A stretch of 64,000 bases of DNA, taken from contig JAVDKL010000001.1 of the NCBI GenBank assembly GCA_030849965.1, positions 744,001-808,000 on the forward strand. Direction: 5' to 3'. Shown one piece after another: positions 9,112 to 16,698 of this stretch (position 1 is its first letter; each line of letters starts with the position of its first letter). This DNA comes from Schauerella fraxinea (lineage in GTDB: Bacteria; Pseudomonadota; Gammaproteobacteria; Burkholderiales; Burkholderiaceae_B). A model generated the notes under the pieces. It saw only the letters and a list, made by a program, of their open reading frames with translations, had not been told where the DNA came from and ran no database searches. Both the position numbers and the translations under genes were made by a program.

Positions 9112-9732
9112 ATGCCAACAACCTTGACGCACAGTGCGCAGCGCACCGCGACCGCCGTGCAACCCGGCTGGCTGAGAATTTCCCATTGGATCAATGTGTT
9201 GGCCGTGCTGATCATGGTGACGAGCGGTTGGCGTATTTATAACGCCTCGCCACTGTTCGACTTCCGGTTTACCGACAGCATCACCCTTGGCGGCTGGCTG
9301 GGCGGTGCGCTGCAATGGCATTTTGCCGGCATGTGGCTGCTGGCCGCCAATGGGCTCTTTTACCTGGCCTGCAATATCGGCACCGGCCGTATGCAAACGC
9401 GGTTCTTCCCCATCAAGCTCGCTGCGCTGGCCTCGGATACCGCTGCGGCGCTGCGGGGCAAACTGACGCACGCCAATCCGCGCCAGTACAACAGCATTCA
9501 ACGCCTCGCCTACCTGTTTGCCGTGATCGTGCTTGCGCTCCTGATCCTGTCCGGCCTGGCGCTCTGGAAACCTGTGCAGTTCGCCCTGCTGCGCGACCTG
9601 TTCGGCGGCTATGAATTCACACGCCGGGTGCATTTTTTCGCCATGGCGGGGCTGGTTGAATTCGTCGTCGTGCACGTCGCGATGGTCGCCATCGTGCCGC
9701 GCACGCTACTCACCATGATTCGAGGTCGATAA
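9112..9732 (+). CDS. Cytochrome b561-type membrane subunit, YedZ1-like
   Basis: This 206-residue integral membrane cytochrome b has about four hydrophobic spans. Likely haem-ligand histidines lie in the first span (RISHWINVLAV), the second (LQWHFAGMWLLAANG) and the last two (RRVHFFAMAG, FVVVHVAMV). The frame opens upstream at 9049, but the ATG at 9112 (MPTTLTHS) matches the usual length. Its stop lies 3 bases before the molybdopterin oxidoreductase gene. It should deliver quinol electrons to that periplasmic enzyme, as the YedZ1 subunit does for YedY1 in other betaproteobacteria. Confidence 0.88.
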   Translation: MPTTLTHSAQRTATAVQPGWLRISHWINVLAVLIMVTSGWRIYNASPLFDFRFTDSITLGGWLGGALQWHFAGMWLLAANGLFYLACNIGTGRMQTRFFPIKLAALASDTAAALRGKLTHANPRQYNSIQRLAYLFAVIVLALLILSGLALWKPVQFALLRDLFGGYEFTRRVHFFAMAGLVEFVVVHVAMVAIVPRTLLTMIRGR

Positions 9733-9735
9733 GGC

Positions 9736-10527
9736 ATGCGCCCCACCGATAAACGCGATATGAGCAACCCCCGCGCCGACGATATCGTGCGCGACGCCAA
9801 GAAGCTCTTGTTGCCCCGCATCCAGGACGGCTCACGGCGCGCCTTCCTGTCCCGAACGTTGACGCTCGGCGGTGTGGCCCTCTTGAGCGGCTGCAACGTC
9901 TCGGACAACGCCGGCGTCGAACAGGCGCTGACCAAGATCTCGCGCTTCAACGACCGCGTGCAGGGGTGGATCTTCGATCCCAAGCAATTGGCGCCCACTT
10001 ATCCCGAATCGATGATCACCCGCCCGTTTCCGTTCAACGCCTATTACGGGCAGGATGAGATTCGTCAGGTGGACGGCGACAGCTTTCGACTCGAAGTCTC
10101 CGGGATGGCGCGCGACAAACGCCAGTGGCAGTTGCATGAACTGGCTGCGTTGCCGCAAACCGAGCAGATCACCCGGCACATCTGCGTGGAGGGCTGGAGC
10201 GCCATCGGCCGTTGGGGCGGAGTGAAGTTTTCCGACTTTCTGGAACGTGTGGGCGCCGATACGACCGCGAAGTACATCGGCTTCAAATGCGCCGACGATT
10301 ACTACACCAGTATCGATATGCCGACTGCGTTACACCCGCAGACGCTGCTGACGCTTACCTATGACGGCCAAGTGCTGCCGCCGGAGTACGGCTATCCGAT
10401 GAAGCTGCGCATGCCCACCAAGCTTGGGTACAAAAATCCAAAGCACATTCAAGCCATTTTCGTGACCAATGCCTATCCGGGCGGTTACTGGGAAGACCAG
10501 GGATACAACTGGTTTGGCGGAAGTTGA
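9736..10527 (+). CDS. Periplasmic molybdopterin-dependent oxidoreductase, YedY1/sulfite-oxidase fold
   Basis: This 263-residue protein has a twin-arginine signal (GSRRAFLSRTLTLGG) and a lipobox-like LLSGC at Cys53. The sulfite-oxidase fold carries the molybdenum ligand Cys150 in RHICVEGWSAIGRW. It is close in plan to MsrP/YedY1 proteins, which reduce methionine sulfoxide in periplasmic proteins. It follows its cytochrome b partner by 3 bases and precedes a methionine-rich exported protein plus MsrB and MsrA, which strongly supports a methionine-repair role. An alternative start at 9760 would shorten the N-terminus without affecting the signal. Confidence 0.88.
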   Translation: MRPTDKRDMSNPRADDIVRDAKKLLLPRIQDGSRRAFLSRTLTLGGVALLSGCNVSDNAGVEQALTKISRFNDRVQGWIFDPKQLAPTYPESMITRPFPFNAYYGQDEIRQVDGDSFRLEVSGMARDKRQWQLHELAALPQTEQITRHICVEGWSAIGRWGGVKFSDFLERVGADTTAKYIGFKCADDYYTSIDMPTALHPQTLLTLTYDGQVLPPEYGYPMKLRMPTKLGYKNPKHIQAIFVTNAYPGGYWEDQGYNWFGGS

Positions 10528-10614
10528 AGCATCGAAAACATCGTGATGCCCGACGTTCCCGTCGCACAACACCGCAAACTTCCGTTTGCAGGTTTCCATC
10601 TTGAGGAGTTCACT

Positions 10615-10932
10615 ATGAAGAAGATCACCACCGCCGTTTTTGCCGTTTGCATGGCCGCTGCCGCAGGGTCCGCGTTCGCGGCCGACACCATGGGCCGAGA
10701 TTCGATGTCCAAGGACAGCATGGGTAAAAGCACGACGGCGCCCGCTACCGGCATGTCGAAGGATTCGATGAGCAAGGACGGCATGAACAAGGGCGGCACC
10801 ATGTCCAAGGATGGGATGTCCAAAGACAGCATGGGGAAGGACACCATGGGCAATGGATCCATGTCGAAGGATGGCATGAGCAAGGATTCGATGGGTAAAG
10901 GCACCATGTCCAAAGACGGCATGAAGCAGTAA
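10615..10932 (+). CDS. Methionine-rich pentapeptide MXKDX repeat protein, MrpX-like
   Basis: This 105-residue exported protein has a signal peptide at residues 1-22 (cleavage after SAFA). The 83-residue mature part is almost entirely M-S/G-K-D-S/G-type pentapeptides and carries 15 methionines (about 18 percent). Start choice rests on the GAGGAG ribosome site just upstream; the longer frame from 10543 has none. In Azospira a methionine-rich protein of this kind (MrpX) works with YedY1 as a regenerable hypochlorite sink. The same neighbours here (YedZ1-like, YedY1-like, MsrB, MsrA) suggest the same job. No catalytic residues are expected. Confidence 0.9.
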   Translation: MKKITTAVFAVCMAAAAGSAFAADTMGRDSMSKDSMGKSTTAPATGMSKDSMSKDGMNKGGTMSKDGMSKDSMGKDTMGNGSMSKDGMSKDSMGKGTMSKDGMKQ

Positions 10933-10941
10933 GAAGCTACC

Positions 10942-10971
10942 GGCCTGCCGCAGCGTCTTTTGCAGCAGGCC
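10942..10971 (+). other. Hairpin between the methionine-rich gene and msrB
   Basis: GGCCTGC at 10942-10948 pairs with GCAGGCC at 10965-10971 around a 16-base loop. No T-run follows, so it is not a clear intrinsic terminator. It could stabilise or partly attenuate transcript between the highly expressed small repeat-protein gene and msrB. This role is inferred. Confidence 0.4.
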
Positions 10972-10999
10972 AATCGCGAACAATGATGAGGAATGCACC

Positions 11000-11509
11000 A
11001 TGAACCACACCCGTAGACGCGCATTGACGATTGGAGGACTGGGCGTGCTGGGCTACGTCGGCTTGAGCCTGCGCGGCCCCCGCACCTCGATGGCCAGCGA
11101 AGCTGCCCACGCCGCCTTCCCTGTGAAACATACGGCCGACGAATGGCGCAAGATGCTCACGCCGCAGCAATACGACGTGCTGCGCGAAAGCGGCACCGAA
11201 CGCCCCTATTCCAGCCCGCTGAATAACGAACATCGCGAAGGCGTCTTCGACTGTGCAGGCTGCAAGAAAGATCTTTTCTCGTCAAAGACGAAGTTTGAAA
11301 GCGGTACAGGGTGGCCCAGCTTCTGGCAGCCGCTTGATGCCGCCATCGTGACCGAAACGGATTCGACGTTCGGCATGAAGCGCACCGCAGTGGCCTGCGC
11401 ATCGTGCGGCGGGCATTTGGGTCACGTATTTGACGACGGCCCGAAACCCACGGGCCTGCGATATTGCATGAATGGCGTGGCAATGAACTTCAAGCCCGTC
11501 AAAGCGTAA
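11000..11509 (+). CDS. msrB: Exported peptide methionine-(R)-S-oxide reductase MsrB
   Basis: This 169-residue MsrB has an N-terminal export signal (HTRRRALTIGGLGVLGYVGL, twin-arginine-like) preceding the catalytic domain from about residue 45. Two zinc-binding CxxC pairs are visible (CAGCKK and CASCGG), as are the GTGWPSFW substrate pocket and the catalytic cysteine in RYCMNGVAM near residue 157. It reduces R-methionine sulfoxide, here presumably in the periplasm. A GAGGA ribosome site precedes the start. It sits between the methionine-rich protein and MsrA, which together cover both sulfoxide epimers. Confidence 0.95.
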   Translation: MNHTRRRALTIGGLGVLGYVGLSLRGPRTSMASEAAHAAFPVKHTADEWRKMLTPQQYDVLRESGTERPYSSPLNNEHREGVFDCAGCKKDLFSSKTKFESGTGWPSFWQPLDAAIVTETDSTFGMKRTAVACASCGGHLGHVFDDGPKPTGLRYCMNGVAMNFKPVKA

Positions 11510-11633
11510 TCAAGGCTTCGGTATACCCGGCTTGAAACGCGACGGCAAAAACACAACGCCCGAAGCGTCAAGCCAGTCGTCAAATCAATCATTAACACGC
11601 GCGCCGCAATTTCTATCAATAAGGAAGTCCATC

Positions 11634-12356
11634 ATGAGCGTAGCAATCAAATCGGCATCGTCCGCCAGTCGCTGGCGTCAAATTGGCGGCGTGGCCGCAT
11701 TGGCGGTGGCGCTCGCCGGCGCTTGGCAGGTCAGTCGCGCATCCGAAACCGTCTACAACATCGCACCACCCAAAGTCGACGAGCAAACGTCCGGCAAGGC
11801 ACTCGAAAAAGCAGTCATTGCAGGCGGCTGCTTCTGGGGCGTGCAAGCCGTATTTCAGCACGTCAACGGCGTGAAGAATGCCGTGTCGGGCTACGCCGGC
11901 GGCGACGAGAAAACGGCGCAATATCGCACGATCAGCTCCGGTCAAACCGGCCACGCAGAAGCCGTCGAGATTTCCTACGACCCGTCGGTGGTGACCTACG
12001 GTCAGTTGCTGCAGATCTTCTTCTCGGTGGCGCACGATCCAACGCAGTTGAACCGCCAAGGCCCGGATGCCGGAACGCAATACCGGTCGACCATCTTCCC
12101 GGCGAACGCAGAGCAAACCAAAGTCGCTACCGCATACATCGAGCAGTTGAATCAATCCGGCGTGTACCCCAAGAAGATTGCCACCACGACGGAGCCGTTA
12201 AAGGGCTTCTACAAGGCCGAGGATTATCACCAGGACTATCTGGTGAATAACCCATATCAGCCCTACATCGTGATCAACGACAAGCCGAAGGTGGAAAATC
12301 TCGCGAAGACGTTCCCGCAAGCGTTTCGCAAGGAGCCGGTGCTTGTGGCGCGGTGA
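11634..12356 (+). CDS. msrA: Exported peptide methionine-(S)-S-oxide reductase MsrA
   Basis: This 240-residue MsrA has an N-terminal hydrophobic signal or anchor (residues 15-35) before the catalytic domain. The active-site GGCFWGVQAVF lies near residue 64, followed by the AGG motif in SGYAGGD and the HAEAVEISYDPSVV strand. The start at 11634 has AAGGA upstream; the longer frame from 11532 is not needed. The reductant is not obvious, because no thioredoxin-like partner is encoded nearby. Its stop lies only 5 bases from the end of the convergent flavohaemoglobin gene. Confidence 0.95.
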   Translation: MSVAIKSASSASRWRQIGGVAALAVALAGAWQVSRASETVYNIAPPKVDEQTSGKALEKAVIAGGCFWGVQAVFQHVNGVKNAVSGYAGGDEKTAQYRTISSGQTGHAEAVEISYDPSVVTYGQLLQIFFSVAHDPTQLNRQGPDAGTQYRSTIFPANAEQTKVATAYIEQLNQSGVYPKKIATTTEPLKGFYKAEDYHQDYLVNNPYQPYIVINDKPKVENLAKTFPQAFRKEPVLVAR

Positions 12357-12361
12357 ATGCC

Positions 12362-13549
12362 TTAATCCAGCGCTTCGGCCGGACCGAAAAACTCATACTG
12401 CGCTTGCGCGTCCGGCACACCCATTTCCTGAAGTGCGATCTTCATCGCGCGCATAAACGGCTTGGGTCCCAAGAAGTAGGCATCGACGTCGCGATCGGCC
12501 GGCAACCACTGCTCGAGATGCGCCACCGCCGGACGCCCAACCGCATCCGGCTGGCGTGCCAGCGTAACGTCAGCGTGTTCATACACAAAGAATGCCTGGA
12601 AATGCGGAAACGCGGCCGCCCAGTCTCGCACCACATTGCTAAACGCGTGAGCGTGCGCGTTGCGTGCGTAATGGATGAACACAACCGGTCGTGGCGCGCC
12701 TGCCAGTGCGGCTTGCGCCATGGCAAGCGTGGGCGTAATGCCGACGCCGCCGCTGATCAGCACCAGCGGTTTAATGCTATCGCCAAGCGTAAAAGCGCCT
12801 GCCGGTGGAAACAACGCGATCGTGTCGCCCTCATGCACGGCATCATGCAGGTAAGTAGACGCCACGCCGTTCGCCTCGCGCTTCACACTGATCCGATAGC
12901 CACGCCCATCGGCTGCCGCCGAGAGTGAATAATTACGGCGAATCTCTTCGCCGCTCACATCCAGACGCATCCCGATGTACTGGCCCGGTTTGAAATCGAC
13001 CACGGGTTTGCCGTCTTGCGGGGTGAGATAAAAAGACGTGATCTCTGCGCTCTCAGGCACTTTTCGCTCAACGATGAAGTTACGCTCGCCACGCCAGCCG
13101 CCCGGCGATTGCGCAAGCACGTCGTACGCGTCACGCTCTGCCGCGATGAGAATATCGGCGAGTTGCTGATAAGCCGCACCCCATGCATCGATGACAGCAT
13201 CGGTGGCAATCTCGGCGCCCAGCACTTCCCGAATCGCACGCAACAGGCACGAGCCTACGATGGGATAGTGCTCGGGCTGAATCTGCAGCGCCACATGCTT
13301 GTTGACGATCTGTCCGGCGAGCGGCCCAAGCGCCTCGAGCCGATCGATATTGCGCGCATACATCAGCACCCCATTGGCAAGCGCGCGAGGCTGTGCGCCG
13401 CTGGCCTGATGCGCCTGATTGAATAACGGTCGCACCTCGGAGTACTCGGCAAGCATCGTCCTGTAGAAATGCGTGGTGAGTGCTTCACCACCGGCTTCCA
13501 AGAATGGCACCGTGGCGGTAATGATGGCGCGTTGAGAAGAGGTCAACAT
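12362..13549 (-). CDS. hmp: Flavohaemoglobin, nitric oxide dioxygenase
   Basis: This 395-residue protein converts NO and O2 to nitrate using NADPH. The globin domain (about 1-140) has the proximal haem ligand His85 in NKHVALQI, distal-pocket Tyr29 in HFYR and the Gln53 region. The FAD domain has the RNYSLS motif, and the NAD domain has GGVGITP and the C-terminal FGPAEAL. Length and order match Hmp/Fhp. It is divergent from a NorR-type activator, with a sigma-54 promoter and NorR-like sites between them, so NO induction is predicted. Confidence 0.97.
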   Translation of the reverse strand: MLTSSQRAIITATVPFLEAGGEALTTHFYRTMLAEYSEVRPLFNQAHQASGAQPRALANGVLMYARNIDRLEALGPLAGQIVNKHVALQIQPEHYPIVGSCLLRAIREVLGAEIATDAVIDAWGAAYQQLADILIAAERDAYDVLAQSPGGWRGERNFIVERKVPESAEITSFYLTPQDGKPVVDFKPGQYIGMRLDVSGEEIRRNYSLSAAADGRGYRISVKREANGVASTYLHDAVHEGDTIALFPPAGAFTLGDSIKPLVLISGGVGITPTLAMAQAALAGAPRPVVFIHYARNAHAHAFSNVVRDWAAAFPHFQAFFVYEHADVTLARQPDAVGRPAVAHLEQWLPADRDVDAYFLGPKPFMRAMKIALQEMGVPDAQAQYEFFGPAEALD

Positions 13550-13605
13550 GATCGTGGTCCCGAATGGATGGCTTTTGAACTACCGGGTAAATCCGTGTCA
13601 AGACC

Positions 13606-13624
13606 AAAGCACGATGAATGCCAA
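13606..13624 (-). promoter_or_regulatory. Sigma-54 promoter of the flavohaemoglobin gene
   Basis: Read on the minus strand this is TTGGCATTCATCGTGCTTT. GG and GC are exactly 12 bases apart, as the -24/-12 elements require, and it matches TGGCAC-N5-TTGCW with two mismatches. Transcription would begin about 48 bases before the hmp start codon. A sigma-54-dependent activator is encoded divergently, so the assignment is coherent. Confidence 0.75.
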
Positions 13625-13646
13625 CTGGAAACCACATTTAAATCAA

Positions 13647-13660
13647 TGACCTATGAGTCA
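13647..13660. promoter_or_regulatory. TGAC-N6-GTCA palindrome near hmp promoter
   Basis: TGAC at 13647-13650 and GTCA at 13657-13660 form an inverted repeat upstream of the hmp sigma-54 promoter. Its spacing differs from the GT-N7-AC pattern of NorR sites. It may be a weak or overlapping enhancer site, or a site for another NO regulator. Confidence 0.35.
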
Positions 13661-13665
13661 TCAAT

Positions 13666-13676
13666 GTGTTTTCGAC
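13666..13676. promoter_or_regulatory. NorR-type enhancer site GT-N7-AC
   Basis: GTGTTTTCGAC fits the GT-N7-AC core described for NorR. It lies about 45-60 bases upstream of the hmp -24/-12 element, in the divergent gap. On its own the pattern is weak; a second, better site at 13710 strengthens it. Confidence 0.45.
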
Positions 13677-13709
13677 ATGCTAAAATGACTTCATAATCCA
13701 ACCACATAA

Positions 13710-13720
13710 GTCAAAATGAC
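13710..13720. promoter_or_regulatory. NorR-type enhancer site GTCA-N3-TGAC spanning the regulator start codon
   Basis: GTCAAAATGAC is a perfect inverted repeat of the NorR type (GTCA-N3-TGAC, which also fits GT-N7-AC). The ATG of the regulator gene (13716) lies inside it, so binding should both activate hmp in the opposite direction and interfere with the regulator's own expression. Autoregulation is inferred. Confidence 0.6.
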
Positions 13721-15332
13721 ACGCACTGCGGAAACTTTGGATGCGCTTGCGCCGCTCATCGCAGATTTGGCGAGCGAGATCGCGCCAGAGTTGCGCTATC
13801 AGCGATTGCTCGAGGCGCTTCGACGCCTTCTGCCTTGCGACGCCATCGCACTCTTGCATTTGGAAGCGGATGTATTGGTGCCGCTCGCCGTGCATGGGCT
13901 CAGCCCCGATACGCTGGGACGGCGCTTTCTTGTTAATGCGCATCCCCGCCTGCAAGCCATCCTCAATGCACCGCATGCCATCCGTTTCCCTGCCGACTGC
14001 GGCTTGCCGGATCCCTACGATGGTCTCGTCGAAGGCGCGAGTGGCGACCTGGCGGTACATGACTGCATCGGCTGCGTGCTGCGCGTGGGCCATGCCACCT
14101 GGGGCGTGCTCACGCTCGATGCACTGGATGCCGGCCGGTTTTCCGCAGCAGACCTGAAAATTCTGAATACCTTCGCCGGCTTGGCGTGCGCCACGGTCGC
14201 AGCAACGGCGCGCTTGCACCTGCTCACGCGATCCGTCGAAGACGAACGCCGCAAAGCCGAGGCCCACCGGCTCGCGGCCAGCCCCATCAGGCACACCTTG
14301 GCCGGAAACAGCCCTGCCTTCCGGCAACTGATCTCGGAAATCGACTTGGTTGCCCCGAGCGATCTCACGGTGCTTATCACCGGCGAAACCGGTGTCGGCA
14401 AAGAACTCGTTGCGCGCCAACTGCATGCCCAGTCATCGCGCACGGCTGGCGTATTCGTCAGTGTGAACTGTGCGGCGTTGCCGGACAATCTGGTCGAGAG
14501 CGAGCTCTTCGGACATGTGCGGGGCGCCTTTTCGGGTGCAACCGGCGATCGGCATGGCAAGTTCGAAATGGCGCATCACGGCACGCTTTTCCTCGATGAG
14601 GTGGGTGAACTGCCGCTTGCTGCGCAGGCCAAACTGCTGCGCGTGCTGCAGGATGGGCAACTGCAACGCATCGGTTCGGATCGCGAGCATCACGCCGATG
14701 TTCGACTGCTTGCCGCAACCAACCGCGATCTGGCGAGCGAGGTACGTGCGGGACGCATTCGCGCCGATCTGTACCATCGGCTGAGCGTGTATCCGCTGCA
14801 CGTGCCACCACTGCGCGATCGCGGGCAAGACGTCCTGCTGCTTGCCGGCACCTTCATCGAAGAGAACCGGCGGCGCATGGGATTGCGCGGCCTGCGTCTA
14901 TCGGCCAACGCGCAGCAGCTATTGTTGGCGCATGCATGGCCCGGCAATGTGCGCGAGTTGGAGTATCTGATCGCGCGCGCCGCGTTGAAGACCATGGGTC
15001 GACATGTGCGTGCCAGTACGGCAACGCTGCGTTCAGACATCCTCACCCTCGAGGTGGCGGATCTCGATATCGCACGCTCGCCCGCTCCCGGCGACAGCAA
15101 TGGCGACGGTCCTCACGCATTGGACCTCGAACACGTGGGGCCGCACACCCTCGACTTGCGCGCCGAAGTGGATGCGTTTCAGCGGCGCCTGATCGAACGC
15201 ACGCTCGGGCAGCATCACAGCAACCTCGCTGCAGCGGCCCGGGCGCTGACGATAGACCGAGCCAATCTGGCGCGATTGATCTCACGGCTTGGTTTGGTCA
15301 CGGGCAGCAGTACCAAGGAAAAGCGTCGATGA
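13716..15332 (+). CDS. norR: NO-responsive sigma-54 activator, NorR/FhpR type
   Basis: This 538-residue enhancer-binding protein has an N-terminal GAF sensor (about 20-170) with acidic and cysteine residues (LPDPYDGL near 97-104, VHDCIG near Cys117) placed like the NorR iron site. The AAA+ domain follows, with Walker A GETGVGKE near 221 and Walker B GTLFLDEVGE. The C-terminal Fis-type helix-turn-helix is around SNLAAAARALTIDRANL. The sigma-54 contact loop reads GAFSGA (Ser273) instead of GAFTGA. Its divergent position to hmp mirrors FhpR-Fhp of Pseudomonas. Activation of hmp is the inferred role. Confidence 0.94.
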   Translation: MTRTAETLDALAPLIADLASEIAPELRYQRLLEALRRLLPCDAIALLHLEADVLVPLAVHGLSPDTLGRRFLVNAHPRLQAILNAPHAIRFPADCGLPDPYDGLVEGASGDLAVHDCIGCVLRVGHATWGVLTLDALDAGRFSAADLKILNTFAGLACATVAATARLHLLTRSVEDERRKAEAHRLAASPIRHTLAGNSPAFRQLISEIDLVAPSDLTVLITGETGVGKELVARQLHAQSSRTAGVFVSVNCAALPDNLVESELFGHVRGAFSGATGDRHGKFEMAHHGTLFLDEVGELPLAAQAKLLRVLQDGQLQRIGSDREHHADVRLLAATNRDLASEVRAGRIRADLYHRLSVYPLHVPPLRDRGQDVLLLAGTFIEENRRRMGLRGLRLSANAQQLLLAHAWPGNVRELEYLIARAALKTMGRHVRASTATLRSDILTLEVADLDIARSPAPGDSNGDGPHALDLEHVGPHTLDLRAEVDAFQRRLIERTLGQHHSNLAAAARALTIDRANLARLISRLGLVTGSSTKEKRR

Positions 15333-15336
15333 GTGA

Positions 15337-16506
15337 ATGCTATATTTCCGCGGTCACTGCCCCACGTTTCAGTCGCTCACTTTGAAGCTCTCCACATTCG
15401 TCGGCGCCCTCTGGCCACAACCGCTTCACGTCAATGGCCGTGAGCGCTTCAGGGCCGCGCTCGGTGCGGCAATCGGTATTGCATTGACGGCATGGCTCTG
15501 CCTTTGGTTTGTGGGTAGCGGTGCCACGTCACCTTGGCTCGTCGCGCCCATCGGCGCCAGTGCCGTTCTTATTTTTGCCGTGCCTTCAAGCCCACTTGCC
15601 CAGCCGTGGGCGGTAATAGGCGGCAATACGCTGTCGGCATTGATCGGCGCCTTGTGTGCAATGCTGATCCCGGATCCCGCCTGGGCCGGCGCCGCGGCGG
15701 TGGGTGTGGCGATCGGCGTGATGTTTGCCCTGCGTTGCCTGCATCCGCCAGGGGGTGCCGCGGCACTGCTGGCCGCGATGGCCGGCGTCGATCTGCACTT
15801 TGTGCTGTTTCCTGTTTTGGCCAACTGCGTGCTGATCGTCGCGGCAGGCATGTTCTACAACGCGATGACGGGTCGCCGCTATCCGCACGTGGCGGCAGCG
15901 CCCAAATCGGCGCCCGGCACCGAGCCGAACACGCGCTTCACCACGGCCGACCTGAACGCTGCACTCGAGCATTACAACCAGGTTGTCGACGTCAATCGCG
16001 ATGAGCTTGAGACGTTGCTACGCCATGCCGAAGCGGCGGCTTTCCAGCGAAATTTCGGCGACTTGCGCTGCGCCGATATCATGGCGCGAGACGTTCAAAC
16101 CGCAAACTTCGGTACGCCGCTGGATCAGGCATGGTCGGTCATGCAAAAACGCCGCATCAAGGCGCTTCCGGTGGTGGATCGCGTTGGACGTATCGTCGGC
16201 ATCGTGACGGTAGCCGATTTCATGCGGCATGCCGGCATGGATAAACCGCGCGGCATTCACGGCAGGCTGCGCCGCCTGGTCACGCCGAGCGGCCGCGTGC
16301 ATTCGGAAAAACCGGAAGTCATCGGCCAGATCATGACCACGCACGTGCGCAAGCTGACGGTGGATCGGCACCTCACGGAACTGGTTCCGCTCTTCGCCGA
16401 CGGGGGCCATCATCACATTCCCATCGTCGACCACGACGACAAGCTGGCCGGCATCATCACGCAGACCGATCTTGTGAAGGCGCTCTATGGCGCGACGCAT
16501 CTCTAG
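15337..16506 (+). CDS. HPP-family membrane protein with tandem CBS domains
   Basis: This 389-residue protein has an N-terminal HPP domain (about 15-185) with hydrophobic spans and the motif RCLHPPGGAAALLAA. Two CBS domains follow (about 235-300 and 325-385; MARDVQTAN, RIVGIVTVADFM, LAGIITQTDLV). HPP proteins have been linked to nitrite transport in plastids and cyanobacteria; CBS pairs often bind adenosine ligands. The gene starts 4 bases after the NorR-type gene, so they are probably co-transcribed. A TTG at 15382 is an alternative start that gives a more typical N-terminus (LKLSTFVGAL). Confidence 0.88.
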   Translation: MLYFRGHCPTFQSLTLKLSTFVGALWPQPLHVNGRERFRAALGAAIGIALTAWLCLWFVGSGATSPWLVAPIGASAVLIFAVPSSPLAQPWAVIGGNTLSALIGALCAMLIPDPAWAGAAAVGVAIGVMFALRCLHPPGGAAALLAAMAGVDLHFVLFPVLANCVLIVAAGMFYNAMTGRRYPHVAAAPKSAPGTEPNTRFTTADLNAALEHYNQVVDVNRDELETLLRHAEAAAFQRNFGDLRCADIMARDVQTANFGTPLDQAWSVMQKRRIKALPVVDRVGRIVGIVTVADFMRHAGMDKPRGIHGRLRRLVTPSGRVHSEKPEVIGQIMTTHVRKLTVDRHLTELVPLFADGGHHHIPIVDHDDKLAGIITQTDLVKALYGATHL

Positions 16507-16698
16507 ACCGGTGTCGCGGCCCGTACACGCATATTGCCGCCGTTACAGGTTGACTGCGGCCGTTGAATGAGCCGTTGGACCGCCCCGTCGGACTCCCCCA
16601 TCCCATGCCGCTCGTCGCAATTTGTAAGCAAGCCGCCGCCGGTGAGCGCCTTTGTATATGATCGCGCGCTAACACTCTTATAAGCGCACTGCGACACC

